Source of the DNA: JADKAV01 sp963769435
GTDB lineage: Bacteria; Actinomycetota; Actinomycetes; S36-B12; UBA10799
DNA: 64,000 nt
Assembly (NCBI GenBank): GCA_963769435.1
Contig: CAVYLN010000001.1
Span: 186,001-250,000, forward strand
Direction of reading: 5' to 3'
Position numbers and translations under genes: made by a program. Of the stretch, positions 1-8,643 are shown in pieces. The notes below the pieces were generated by a model. It saw only the letters and a list, made by a program, of their open reading frames with translations, searched no databases and had not been told where the DNA came from. The first letter of the stretch is position 1, and every line of letters begins with the position of its first letter.

Positions 1-811
1 CGGCTTCGAACACGGGGAACAGGCCGGACTCGTGCGCCAGCCGGGCGAGCAGGATGGTGTCCTTCGAGGCCGAACCCCAGCCCAGCGGGCACGGCACCAG
101 GACGTGGATGTAGCGGGCCCCACGCACCTGCATGGCCTTCTCCACCTTGATCTCGAGATCGCGGAGATCGGCGACCGTGGCGGTGGCCACGTAGGGGATC
201 TCGTGCGCCATCGCAATGCGCGGCAGGTCCTTGCCCTGCCCGAACTCGTTGCCCGGGTGGTCTCCTACCGCCTGCGTGGTCGCGGTCCGCGCCGCCGGCG
301 GGGTCGCACCGGAGCGCTGCACGCCGGTGTTCATGTAGGCCTCGTTGTCGTAGCAGATGAACAGCACGTCGTCGTTGCGTTCGAACATGCCCGACAGGGG
401 GCCCATCCCGATGTCGACGGTCCCCCCGTCCCCCGCCTGCGCCACGACCCGGGTCTGCCGGTTCTTGACCCGCATCGCCGCGGCCACCCCGGTGGCCACG
501 GGTGCGGCGTTGCCGAACAGGGAGTGCAGCCACGGAATCTGCCAACTGGTCTCCGGGTAGGGGGTCGAGAACACCTCGAGGCACCCGGTGGCGTTGACCG
601 CCACCAGATCACCGGAGGTCTCCCGCATCGCGGCATCCAGGGCGTACCGCGCACCCAGTGCCTCACCGCAGCCCTGACACGCACGGTGACCGCTGTTGAT
701 CGAGTTCGGGCGGTTGGGATCCGACTGTGCCGAACGTTCCGTGATGTCCAGCAAACGGTTGCCGACCGCGAACGAGCCGACCTGGTAGAACTTGACGGGT
801 TCCGCGCTCAT
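1..811 (-). CDS. 2-oxoacid:ferredoxin oxidoreductase, beta (ThDP) subunit, partial
   Basis: Partial: the gene runs off the left edge and about 270 N-terminal residues are visible. The ThDP-binding subunit of the pyruvate/2-oxoacid:ferredoxin oxidoreductase family decarboxylates a 2-oxoacid and passes electrons to ferredoxin. Seen in the sequence: CQGCGEAL near residue 45, with a Cys pair that may help bind an Fe-S cluster, the GDGGTVDIG ThDP/Mg loop, and the YDNEAYMNTG segment followed by SGATP, as in PorB-type subunits. The ATG at 811 overlaps the alpha-subunit stop (ATGA). It is third in a gamma-alpha-beta operon. The substrate (pyruvate, 2-oxoisovalerate or another) cannot be read from the sequence. 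Confidence 0.88.
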   Translation of the reverse strand, partial: MSAEPVKFYQVGSFAVGNRLLDITERSAQSDPNRPNSINSGHRACQGCGEALGARYALDAAMRETSGDLVAVNATGCLEVFSTPYPETSWQIPWLHSLFGNAAPVATGVAAAMRVKNRQTRVVAQAGDGGTVDIGMGPLSGMFERNDDVLFICYDNEAYMNTGVQRSGATPPAARTATTQAVGDHPGNEFGQGKDLPRIAMAHEIPYVATATVADLRDLEIKVEKAMQVRGARYIHVLVPCPLGWGSASKDTILLARLAHESGLFPVFEA

Positions 812-2070
812 CGTGGCATCCTCACCGAGTGCGGGTCCCCCACCGCACCCACGTCCCTGAGCAGATTCTCCGCGGTCGGACCGGACCTGCGGGTCGTTCG
901 ATTGCGATCAAGCTCTCGCTCCACGAGTTCCGTGCGCAGGTCGAGGAAGGTCAGTTCCTCGAGGTCGCCGGCGCCCCGCACCATGGCGGCCAGGGAGTCG
1001 ACCAGGATCGGGCGGCCACCAAGACCGGCGATGACGGTGCGCACCGGGATCGTCAACCCGGCCAACGCGGTGCGCACGTTGTTGGTCGCGATGCCGCCGA
1101 TTCCCACCGCGAGGGCCTTCTCCAGCACGATCACGGAACTCGCCGATTCCAGGGCTGATCGGACGGAGTCCAGGGGGAAGGGACGGAAGGATGTGATGCC
1201 CAGAACACCAACCTTGAGGCCCTCCTCACGTAGCAGGTCGGCGGTGTCCTGCAGCGTGCCGAGCACGGAGCCCAGCGCGACCACGACGATCTCGGCGTCG
1301 TCGAGCCGGTAGTGCGAGACCAAGCCGTCACGCATCCTGCCAGTCAGTCGCCCGTACTCCTCGGCGATCCGCGGGATCACATCCAGAGCGTCCATCTGCC
1401 GGCGGTGCGCGAGGTAGCGGACCTCCATGAACGCCTCCGGGCCGACCATCGCGCCGATGGAGACCGGATCCGAGGGATCAAGCACCTGGCGCGGCTCGAA
1501 GGGGGGCAGGAACTCGTCGACGGTCTGCTGATCGGGCACCTCCACCTCCTCCACCGCGTGGGTGAGGATGAATCCGTCCATGCACACCATCACCGGCAAG
1601 GACACCTCCTCGGCGAGTTTGAACGCCTGGATGTGCAGATCGAGCGCTTCCTGGTTGTCCTGCGCGAACAACTGGATCCATCCGGAATCGCGCTGACTCA
1701 TCGAGTCGCTGTGGTCGTTCCAGATGTTGATCGGCGCCCCGATCGCCCGATTGGCCACCGTCATCACGATGGGAAGCCCTAGCCCGGAGGCGTTGTACAC
1801 GGCCTCCACCATGAACAGCAGACCCTGACTGGCCGTAGCCGTATAGGCGCGGGCCCCGGCGGCACTGGCCCCGATCGCCACGCTCATGGCTGAGAACTCG
1901 CTCTCGACGTTCACGTACTCACAGGGCTGCAGTTCACCGGACTTCACGATCGCGGACAGCGCCTCGACGATGTGGGTCTGCGGCGAGATCGGATACGCGC
2001 AGATCACCTCCGGTCTGGCCAGGGCGACTGCTTCGGCCACCGCCCTGGAACCCTCGATCTGCTTACGCAT
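808..2070 (-). CDS. 2-oxoacid:ferredoxin oxidoreductase, alpha subunit
   Basis: About 420 aa. The alpha subunit carries the pyrimidine-binding (PYR) and transketolase C-terminal-like domains that complete the ThDP active site with beta. The N-terminus GSRAVAEAV..CAYPISPQTHI is the family hallmark, and the middle SDSMSQRDSGW and the C-terminal VIVLEKALAVG segments also fit PorA. An ATG at 2070 is chosen because it overlaps the gamma stop; the open frame runs further upstream only inside the gamma gene. The roughly 30-residue C-terminal tail (ERELDRNRTTRRSG and beyond) is longer than usual. No delta (2x[4Fe-4S] ferredoxin) gene lies between gamma and alpha, unlike the usual four-subunit layout. 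Confidence 0.9.
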   Translation of the reverse strand: MRKQIEGSRAVAEAVALARPEVICAYPISPQTHIVEALSAIVKSGELQPCEYVNVESEFSAMSVAIGASAAGARAYTATASQGLLFMVEAVYNASGLGLPIVMTVANRAIGAPINIWNDHSDSMSQRDSGWIQLFAQDNQEALDLHIQAFKLAEEVSLPVMVCMDGFILTHAVEEVEVPDQQTVDEFLPPFEPRQVLDPSDPVSIGAMVGPEAFMEVRYLAHRRQMDALDVIPRIAEEYGRLTGRMRDGLVSHYRLDDAEIVVVALGSVLGTLQDTADLLREEGLKVGVLGITSFRPFPLDSVRSALESASSVIVLEKALAVGIGGIATNNVRTALAGLTIPVRTVIAGLGGRPILVDSLAAMVRGAGDLEELTFLDLRTELVERELDRNRTTRRSGPTAENLLRDVGAVGDPHSVRMPR

Positions 2071-2659
2071 CCGCACCCTTCCTGTCCATCTCGGGACCAC
2101 CCGCGGCAGTCACCACGTCGAACGCCTCCTGAGCAGCCGCGCAGTTGCCCTCGAGCACCTTCCCGCTGAACCGCTCGGCAGCCGCAGCCTCCACGTCGGC
2201 CAGTCCGACGAGCCCGGTCAGCGCCGAGAATGCTCCGAGCAGCACCAGGTTGGGTAGCGGACGACCCAGATGACGCATCGCGATACCGGTCGCCGGCACC
2301 GTGATGACATGCCCCGGATCACGACCGGCGATGAAATCCGCGATCCCGAGTTCGTGCACGTCGACCGCCGCATTGATCACGATGTAGCCGTCGTCGGAGA
2401 GCCCCGCGAAGACGTCGGTCTGCTGGAGCAGGGTGGAGTCCTGGATGATCAGGGCATCGGGCACGACCACCGGTTCTCGGGACCGGATGGGGCGATCGTC
2501 GATCCTGCAGTAGGAGACCACCGGCGCCCCGGTGCGCTCGGAGCCGAAACTGGGGAACGCCTGCGCATGCCGGCCAGCGCGGAACGCGGCCACGCTCAGC
2601 AGTTCGGCAGCTGTGACGACACCCTGCCCTCCTCTGCCATGGAATCGGGTCTGGAACAC
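2063..2659 (-). CDS. 2-oxoacid:ferredoxin oxidoreductase, gamma subunit
   Basis: About 198 aa from the GTG at 2659; a second GTG at 2680 would add seven residues. The small gamma domain binds CoA in related enzymes. The N-terminal TRFHGRGGQGVVTAAELL and the FPSFGSERTGAPV segment are diagnostic of PorG/VorG. It is the first gene of the operon: its stop overlaps the alpha ATG (ATGCGTAA). It diverges from the ybaK-like gene, so the 77-nt gap at 2660-2736 must hold promoters in both directions. An actinobacterium with aa3 respiration using an oxygen-sensitive type of enzyme is mildly unexpected, though such operons occur in aerobes. Confidence 0.88.
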   Translation of the reverse strand: MFQTRFHGRGGQGVVTAAELLSVAAFRAGRHAQAFPSFGSERTGAPVVSYCRIDDRPIRSREPVVVPDALIIQDSTLLQQTDVFAGLSDDGYIVINAAVDVHELGIADFIAGRDPGHVITVPATGIAMRHLGRPLPNLVLLGAFSALTGLVGLADVEAAAAERFSGKVLEGNCAAAQEAFDVVTAAGGPEMDRKGADA

Positions 2660-2736
2660 GGTCCAACGGTAGTCCTGCACCGGCAGGCTCCCGTGCCTGG
2701 GCCGCGAGTGCCCCCGCAGGCAATAGGGTGACCGGT

Positions 2737-3225
2737 ATGCAGGACTATCCCGCGCAGGTGCGAAAGGTGCAGTCAGCCCTCACCGGCCTGGGAATCCAAG
2801 ATCGCGTGCGACAACTGCCCGATTCCGCCGCCACCGCCGCCAGCGCCGCGCAGGCTCTCGGCGTGGACAAGGGGGCAATCGCGAACTCGTTGATCTTCGA
2901 GGCCGACGGCGAACCCCTGCTGGTGATCATCTCCGGGGCACACCGCGCCGACCTGCTCAAACTCGCCTCGCTGACGGACAGTCGCAGAGTCAATCGCGCC
3001 GACGCGTCGTTTGTGCGTCTACACACCGGCCAGCCCATCGGCGGTGTCTCACCGCTGGGCCATCCCCGCCCCATCCCCACGCTGGTGGACGTCACGCTGT
3101 CACGGCTGCGCGGCGTGTGGGCCAGTGCCGGCCACCCCCAATACGTGTTCAACACCACCTACGACGAGCTCCTCCGCGTGACCGCGGGTACCGCCGGTGA
3201 GGTCGGTGAGGCACCCGCGGAATGA
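2737..3225 (+). CDS. YbaK/EbsC-type aminoacyl-tRNA deacylase (ProX family)
   Basis: 162 aa from ATG 2737 (an in-frame GTG at 2728 is less likely). The YbaK/ProRS-editing fold hydrolyses misacylated tRNA, such as Cys- or Ala-tRNA(Pro), in trans. Visible are KGAIANSLIF with the conserved Lys, the GAHRADLLKL helix and the GGVSPLGH loop typical of the INS/YbaK domain. The stop overlaps the ATG of the crtA-like gene by 4 nt, so this tRNA-editing gene leads a run of carotenoid genes. The pairing probably reflects shared transcription more than shared function. Substrate specificity is not predictable here. Confidence 0.85.
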   Translation: MQDYPAQVRKVQSALTGLGIQDRVRQLPDSAATAASAAQALGVDKGAIANSLIFEADGEPLLVIISGAHRADLLKLASLTDSRRVNRADASFVRLHTGQPIGGVSPLGHPRPIPTLVDVTLSRLRGVWASAGHPQYVFNTTYDELLRVTAGTAGEVGEAPAE

Positions 3226-3884
3226 CGATCCATCTCGACGTCTGGAAGATCCGGCGCTCGGCCATCGGCGGCGCTCTGTGGCGCATGGCACTCGACCCCT
3301 ACGTCCTGCGTGGGATCCCGGGCCTGCAGTTCCACAAGTCCCTCGGCACCGGCGCGGGCCGGCGGTTCACCGCGGCCGACGCCGACCTGCGGCAGTGGGC
3401 CCTGCTCACCAGCTGGTCCGGCAGCGACCTCGCCGCCGTGCCGACGCTGCGGCGATGGCAGCGCTTGGCCGTGACCCACACGAGGTTCACCCTCGCCACC
3501 ATCAGCAGCCACGGTCGGTGGGCCGGTCAGGAACCCTTCGTCGCCGACCCGTCGCTGAAGGGCTGGTCCGGGCGGGTGGCTGCCATCACCAGGGCACGGG
3601 TGCGCATCGATCAATGGCGGCACTTCCAGGCCGCAGTGCCACCGGTCGCGCAGGCACTTGACGATCAACGGGGTCTGCTCTACCGGATCGGGATCGGTGA
3701 GGCACCCGTCGGCCTACAGGGGACCTTCAGCGTGTGGCAGGACTCCGCGGCCGTGCGAGATTTCGCCTATGCCCTGCCCGCACACCGCGCGGTGATCGAG
3801 CAAACACGTGCCCGGGACTGGTACTCCGAGGAGTTGTTCGCCCGGTTCGCGGTGCTGGACATCAGCGGGGACCAGCCATGGTGA
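3222..3884 (+). CDS. Spheroidene monooxygenase (CrtA)-like protein
   Basis: 220 aa. Resembles CrtA, the oxygenase that adds a keto group at C-2 of acyclic carotenoids. Supporting segments: an early FHKSLGTG, the HTRFTLATISSHGRW centre, and C-terminal IGEAPVGLQGTFSVW followed by FAYALPAHRAVI and WYSEELFARF. The ATG overlaps the ybaK stop, and the stop overlaps the cruF ATG. Next to a CruF-type hydratase and a CrtD-like desaturase, it may oxidise C-2' of the hydrated psi end; 2'-hydroxy or 2'-keto groups are known in phleixanthophyll-, myxol- and salinixanthin-type pigments. That step is inferred. The family match is good but divergent. Confidence 0.75.
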   Translation: MTIHLDVWKIRRSAIGGALWRMALDPYVLRGIPGLQFHKSLGTGAGRRFTAADADLRQWALLTSWSGSDLAAVPTLRRWQRLAVTHTRFTLATISSHGRWAGQEPFVADPSLKGWSGRVAAITRARVRIDQWRHFQAAVPPVAQALDDQRGLLYRIGIGEAPVGLQGTFSVWQDSAAVRDFAYALPAHRAVIEQTRARDWYSEELFARFAVLDISGDQPW

Positions 3885-4636
3885 CCGACGTGCGACGCCC
3901 CACGTCGCTGCGTTGGCTGCCCTTCGTCATCGTTGCGGCCAGCATCCTGGCGCAGATCAGTTGGATCCTCGTCCCCGGCGGCGACAGGCAAGCCGTCACG
4001 ACTGCAGTCGTACTGCTCTTCTCCGCGGCGAGCCTGACTCACAGCGTCCTGGAGAACGGCACCCGATGGACGATCGGCTTCGCTGCGATCTCGACCGGGT
4101 TCGGGCTCGGCATCGAAGTGCTCGGCCACACCACCGGTCTCCCGTTCGGCGTCTACGCCTACACCGAGGAACTCCAGCCGCACGTTCTCGGCGTTCCGAT
4201 CATCGTCCCCCTGGCCTGGATGATGATGGCCTACCCGTCACTACTGCTCGCCCGTTCCCTGACGCGGCGCTGGGTCGTTCCTCTGGCCGCTGCCGGATTG
4301 ACCACATGGGACCTCTTCCTCGATCCGCAGATGGTCGGTGAGGGGTACTGGGTCTGGGAGACGACCACGCCGGCGCTCCCCGGCATCCCCGGCATACCAC
4401 TGCAGAACTACGCCGGCTGGCTGGTCGGGACACTGGTGCTGATGGCCCTGCTGGACCGACTGCCCCGCCACGACGTGGATCTCGGGGTGCCGCTGCTGCT
4501 GTATTGCTGGATGTGGATCGGCGGGGTCATCGCGAACGCGGTGTTCCTCGACCGTCCCGCTGTCGCCGTGATCGGCGGCGTGGGAATGGCTGTGCTGGGA
4601 CTCCCGTCGGTGCTCGCTTGGTGGCGCAAGCGATGA
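3878..4636 (+). CDS. cruF: CruF-type carotenoid 1,2-hydratase (bisanhydrobacterioruberin hydratase family)
   Basis: 252 aa with about seven hydrophobic segments. CruF/CrtC-like membrane proteins of this family hydrate the terminal C1-C2 double bond of the psi end of gamma-carotene or bacterioruberin precursors. Family features: GIEVLGHTTGLPFGVYAYT near residue 85, the WDLFLDPQMVGEGYW block near 145-160, and GIPLQNYAGWL near 170. ATG 3878 overlaps the crtA-like stop; the open frame upstream of it lies in crtA-like. The cruG-like ATG overlaps the cruF stop, so cruF and cruG are translationally coupled, as in cyanobacterial and Salinibacter-type glycosylated carotenoid loci. Confidence 0.85.
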   Translation: MVTDVRRPTSLRWLPFVIVAASILAQISWILVPGGDRQAVTTAVVLLFSAASLTHSVLENGTRWTIGFAAISTGFGLGIEVLGHTTGLPFGVYAYTEELQPHVLGVPIIVPLAWMMMAYPSLLLARSLTRRWVVPLAAAGLTTWDLFLDPQMVGEGYWVWETTTPALPGIPGIPLQNYAGWLVGTLVLMALLDRLPRHDVDLGVPLLLYCWMWIGGVIANAVFLDRPAVAVIGGVGMAVLGLPSVLAWWRKR

Positions 4637-5725
4637 GGAATCTGCTCCGTAGGGCGGTCGCCTCCGCCACCGTACTGAGCGCGGCAGCCACCGCGCTGAG
4701 CCTGCTGAATCTGCGCCACCTGCGACGCCCCCCGGCGTGTGGCAGCACCGATCGGATCAGCGTGCTCGTGCCCGCCCGGGACGAGGCGGCCCGGATCGGT
4801 CCCACCCTGGACAGCCTTCGCGGACTAGTCGGTGTCGCGGAGGTGCTGGTACTCGACGACAACTCCTCTGACGGCACGGCTGATCTGGTGCGTGCGGCGG
4901 GCTTGCCCGTGATCGAGTCCACCGACGAGCCACCGGACGGCTGGCTGGGCAAACCGTGGGCGTGTCAGCGGCTCGCCGAGGCTGCCACCGGCGACGTACT
5001 GGTCTTCCTCGACGCGGACGTGCAGTTGTCGCCGGACGCTGCCACCAGGGCCGCTGCGATGCTCGACCAGGTCGATCTGGTGTGCCCCTACCCACGACAG
5101 ATCACATCGGGCTGGTTGCAGAGTCTGGTACAGCCGCTGCTGCAGTGGTCGTGGCTCACCTTCCTGCCACTGGCCATCGCGGAGCGCAGTACGCATCCCA
5201 TGTTGTCGGCGGGGAACGGCCAGTTCCTGGTCGTGCGCCGGGCGGCCTACTTCGATGCCGGGGGCCACGCGGCGGTCCGGGCGGAGGTCCTCGAGGATCT
5301 CGCGCTGGTGCGGCGTTTCAAGGCCGCGGGTCACACCACGGCGATGGCAGATGGCACCCATATCGCCACCTGCCGCATGTACTCCGGTCAACGCGATCTC
5401 GTGGAGGGCTACACGAAGTCCCTGCACGCCGCCTTCGGCGGCGGGACCGTCGCGCTGCTGGGATGGATGTACGTGCTGCCGGCCGCGGCGGCACTCAGTC
5501 ACCGATCGGCGTACCAGAATGCTGGCTGCGACCGGGTACCTGACCGCCGTGGCCGGACGGGTCGCGGTCGCGCTGCGCACGGGTCAGGGCCCGTGGGGTG
5601 CCGTCGCACATCCGCTGTCCATCGTGGCACTGGGAGCACTGTGGGCCCGTTCGGTGATCGCGGACAGGCGCGGGAGCATCACATGGCGCGGGCGCCCAGT
5701 GCGTTCTCAGACGCCCCGATCCTGA
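4633..5725 (+). CDS. cruG: CruG-like family 2 glycosyltransferase (one apparent frameshift)
   Basis: About 363 aa once one base is removed. Membrane GT2 enzyme likely to glycosylate the hydroxylated carotenoid end group. Seen: an N-terminal membrane segment, ISVLVPARDEA, VLVLDDNSSDGT, the DxD-like VFLDADVQL, and the EVLEDLALVRRFK region with the catalytic acidic pair, then two C-terminal hydrophobic segments. The first frame is good to about 5510. The normal C-terminus (MLAATGYLTAVAGRV to ITWRGRP) continues in the next frame, so one extra base lies in 5511-5520. Coupled to cruF (ATGA). The end overlaps the convergent VanX-like gene by 19 nt. Confidence 0.8.
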
Positions 5726-6459
5726 TTCGGGCGGGCGTGACCGAAGAGCACCGGCCGCCCCGTGACCGCCGCCCAGTACCGGGTTCCATACTCCCAGTGC
5801 CACCACTCCTGCGGGTGCTGCACGAATCCCGCCCGCGACATCACCGACGCCAGTAGTCGGCGGAGATCGCGCTCGAGCGTGGGACCACCGGTTTCCAGAG
5901 CGTCGGAGGCCGCCGCTGGGACGAAGGCGTCGAACGTCGTGCCCAGCGACAACGCGTGGCCGCGCCAGGTCAGTGTGAGATCCACAGTGCCACCGGACGC
6001 GTGCGGCGGACACCGGCGCGGGTCCGGATCCGGGTATGCGACGAACCCGGGTGCCACATCCCCGTCCCGGTAGACACGGTCGTGCAGGAGTGTCTGCAGT
6101 TGTGGGTCCCGCCAGGCATCCCACACGGCCAGGCCGAACGGCGCAGGCAGCAGATCAACGGCGGACAGCAGTCGGGCACCCGCTTGCGGCCTCAGCCATG
6201 CGCCCGGTACCGCGTGCGGCCAGCCCTCGTGCCAGTACGCACCCAGCACCCGGATCCGAGGATGTGCGACAGCAACGAGCACGGCCTCGCGATCAGGCGA
6301 CGGGGCGTCGGGTAGGTCGGTCACTTCACGGGCCTGCGCGATCGGGGACAGACCCTCGGCCCAAGGGCGGGACCCGGCCAACCCGATTCCCCCCGGATCA
6401 CAACTGGCCCAGGCGTAGTCGGGAAGCTCCTCGGGGACGGCTTGCACATGACCATCCAA
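5707..6459 (-). CDS. VanX/DdpX-type D-Ala-D-Ala dipeptidase (peptidase M15D)
   Basis: 250 aa from TTG 6459; an in-frame GTG at 6447 is a good alternative start. Zinc peptidases of this family split D-alanyl-D-alanine. The zinc-site pieces are present: a HASGGTVDLTL block (H..G...D) near residue 155 and the C-terminal EWWHWEYG with catalytic Glu and third zinc His. The preceding FDAF and SxxGGP segments also fit. There is no signal peptide, so it should act in the cytosol. No VanH/VanA-type ligase or VanRS pair is adjacent, so a role in dipeptide recycling is more likely than glycopeptide resistance. It diverges from the crtD-like gene with only about 21 nt between starts. Confidence 0.78.
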   Translation of the reverse strand: MDGHVQAVPEELPDYAWASCDPGGIGLAGSRPWAEGLSPIAQAREVTDLPDAPSPDREAVLVAVAHPRIRVLGAYWHEGWPHAVPGAWLRPQAGARLLSAVDLLPAPFGLAVWDAWRDPQLQTLLHDRVYRDGDVAPGFVAYPDPDPRRCPPHASGGTVDLTLTWRGHALSLGTTFDAFVPAAASDALETGGPTLERDLRRLLASVMSRAGFVQHPQEWWHWEYGTRYWAAVTGRPVLFGHARPNQDRGV

Positions 6460-6480
6460 GCGCGCCGATAGCCTTTTGGC

Positions 6481-7956
6481 GTGGCGAGAATCGCGGTGGT
6501 GGGGGCCGGCATGGGTGGCCTGGCGGTCGCAGCCCGCCTATCCGCGCACCGGACACGACGTGACCGTGTACGAGCGCGGTCCCGGACCGGGTGGCAAGAA
6601 CGCCGGGTTCTCCCACGACGGGTTCACTTTCGATCTGGGTCCGAGCACCTTGACGCTGCCGGCGGTCTACCGGGATCTGTTCCTGAAGACCGGCCGGAGC
6701 CTCGAGGACTCCGTGGATCTTCGTGAGGTCGATCCGGCGTTCGGCTACCACTTCCCGGACGGCTCGTCGGTGACGCTGCCGGGTGCCGGTGTGGGTGCCT
6801 GCGCGAACGCGATGCAGGACGCTTTCGGAGGTGACACGGGTCGCGAATGGCGTGACCTCCTGCGCCGCGCCGGAGACATCTGGGCCCTTACCCGCCGGGA
6901 CGTGCTGGGTCGCGCGCTCGACGGTCTTCGGGGATCTGTTGCCCCTGGCCCGCTCCCCGAGGAGCCTTCGCACCGTGGCACCGTGGCGGACCATGCGGGA
7001 CATGGGTGGGGCGGCGCTCAGCGATCCCCGCGCACGCATGATCCTCGACAGGTACGCGACCTACACCGGGTCGGATCCACGCCGGTCGCCGGCCGCGCTG
7101 GTCACGATCCCGTTCGTCGAGCAGACCTTCGGGGTCTGGCATGTCGGCGGTGGACTGCACACCCTGTCCGAGGCGCTGTACCAGCGCTGCCTGCAGCTCG
7201 GGACCCGGTTCGCCTTCGACTCCCCGGTCGCAAGGATCGTCACCGATGAGACGGGGGTCACCGGCCTGCGGGTGTCCGGCCGGACCGTCGATACCGATGT
7301 GGTGGTGGCTGACGCCGATGCGAGCACCGTGTACGGCGATCTGTTGGACGATCCTCGCAGTAGGGGTCCACTACGGCGCCTCGCCCGGATGCAGCAGTCT
7401 TTCTCCGGGTTCGTGCTCCTGTTGGCCGTCGAGGGGCCGAACCCCGGGCATCCGTCATCACAATGTGTGGTTCCCCGCCGACTACGACGCCGAGTTCGAC
7501 CAACTCTTCGCGGTCGCCGCACAACCGGTGGTGGATCCGACGATCTACGCCTGCGTGCCGGACGACGACTCGATGCACCCGGCCGGTGCGGAGTCGTGGT
7601 TCATCCTCGTCAACGCCCCGGCGCACAACCCCCCGCAGATGGACTGGGCGCAATCGGGCGAGCAGTACGCCGACCACGTCCTGGCGGTCCTCGCACGCCG
7701 TGGTGTCGATCTGCGTGAGCGAATCCGGTGGCGCCGGATCCGAACCCCGAAGACGCTGGCTGAAGCGACCGCTTCCCCCGGGGGCAGTATCTACGGCATG
7801 TCCAGCAACGGTCGCCTCTCCACCGCGTTGCGCCCCGCCAACCGCTCCCCCGTGCCCGGGCTGTTCCTGGTCGGCGGGTCGGCCCACCCGGGCGGCGGCC
7901 TGCCGCTCGTGGGGATGGGCGCCGAGATCGTTGCTACCGAGATCGGTCGGGCGTAG
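6481..7956 (+). CDS. CrtI/CrtD-family carotenoid desaturase (three apparent frameshifts)
   Basis: About 490 aa after removing three single bases, the normal length for the CrtI family. FAD-dependent carotenoid desaturase or isomerase. Segments in order: IAVVGAGMGGLAVAARL (Rossmann GxGxxG) from GTG 6481, GHDVTVYERGPGPGGKN in the next frame, FDLGPSTLTLPAVYRDLF, then in the third frame VEQTFGVWHVGGGLHTL, then in the first frame again HHNVWFPADYDAEFDQLF and the C-terminal GLFLVGGSAHPGGGLPLV. Frame changes fall at about 6544-6552, 6922-6933 and 7441-7450, each with the sense of one inserted base. Next to cruF, a 1'-hydroxycarotenoid 3',4'-desaturase (CrtD) role is the best guess; a second CrtI is the alternative. 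Confidence 0.75.
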
Positions 7957-7992
7957 GAACACACCGGGCCGTGGCGACCCGCCCGGTCAGCG

Positions 7993-8643
7993 CTACAGGT
8001 CCTCGGAGACGCCCAGCCGGCTCCGTACCGCCCACATCACCTGCCCGAACCCCAGCAGCGCGACCAGCAGTGCCGCCCAGCCCCCGATCTGGGCCCATAT
8101 CTGACCCGCGGTTCCGGTCGCGATCAGGAACATGCCGGCGATGAGGACCCGGGTGGGACGTTCGGACAGACTGATCACGCCGATCTCGGTGAAGCCGACA
8201 CCAGCCGCCCGCGCTCGGGTGTACTCCTGCAGGAACGCCAGGCAGGCCGCGGCCACCGCGGGCCACGGATTGGCCGCCGCCAGAGCCAAACCCACGAGCA
8301 GCGCGGCATCCCCGACCCGGTCCGCGACGCTGTCCAGGACGTATCCGAAGTCCGACGATCGCCCTGTCATGATCGCGACCGCGCCGTCGAGGTTGTCGAT
8401 CACTCCCGCGACCAGGGCCGCCACCCCTGCCAGCAGGAATCGATCGGTCAGCACCAGGTAGGGAACGGTCAGTGCCACCAGCATGCCCAGCACGGTCACG
8501 GCGTTCGGCGACAGACGCAGCCAGGCCAGCGGACGGGCCAGGCCGTAGGTGACGGTCAACCACGCCTGGACCGGGATCGATGTCCGCGGGTCGAGACCGC
8601 CGTGCAGAACCGCCCAACGCTCGAAGTACTCGCCACGCGTCAC
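7993..8643 (-). CDS. CDP-alcohol phosphatidyltransferase family membrane protein
   Basis: 216 aa, about five or six membrane segments. The family transfers a phosphatidyl or related group from a CDP-linked donor to an alcohol at the membrane surface. The motif DNLDGAVAI..GYVLDSVAD matches DxxDGxxAR(x8)GxxxDxxxD with all four Asp present, but the usual Arg after the second Ala is Ile here. The start ATG 8643 overlaps the metF stop by 4 nt, so it is cotranscribed after metF. The acceptor alcohol is unknown. The Arg-to-Ile change makes assignment to the PIP or PG synthase branches unsafe. Confidence 0.8.
   Translation of the reverse strand: MTRGEYFERWAVLHGGLDPRTSIPVQAWLTVTYGLARPLAWLRLSPNAVTVLGMLVALTVPYLVLTDRFLLAGVAALVAGVIDNLDGAVAIMTGRSSDFGYVLDSVADRVGDAALLVGLALAAANPWPAVAAACLAFLQEYTRARAAGVGFTEIGVISLSERPTRVLIAGMFLIATGTAGQIWAQIGGWAALLVALLGFGQVMWAVRSRLGVSEDL

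Noticed and set aside
5707..6459. A vancomycin-resistance cassette around the VanX-like gene
   Set aside because: No VanH, VanA-type ligase or VanRS genes are adjacent; a lone dipeptidase fits wall recycling.
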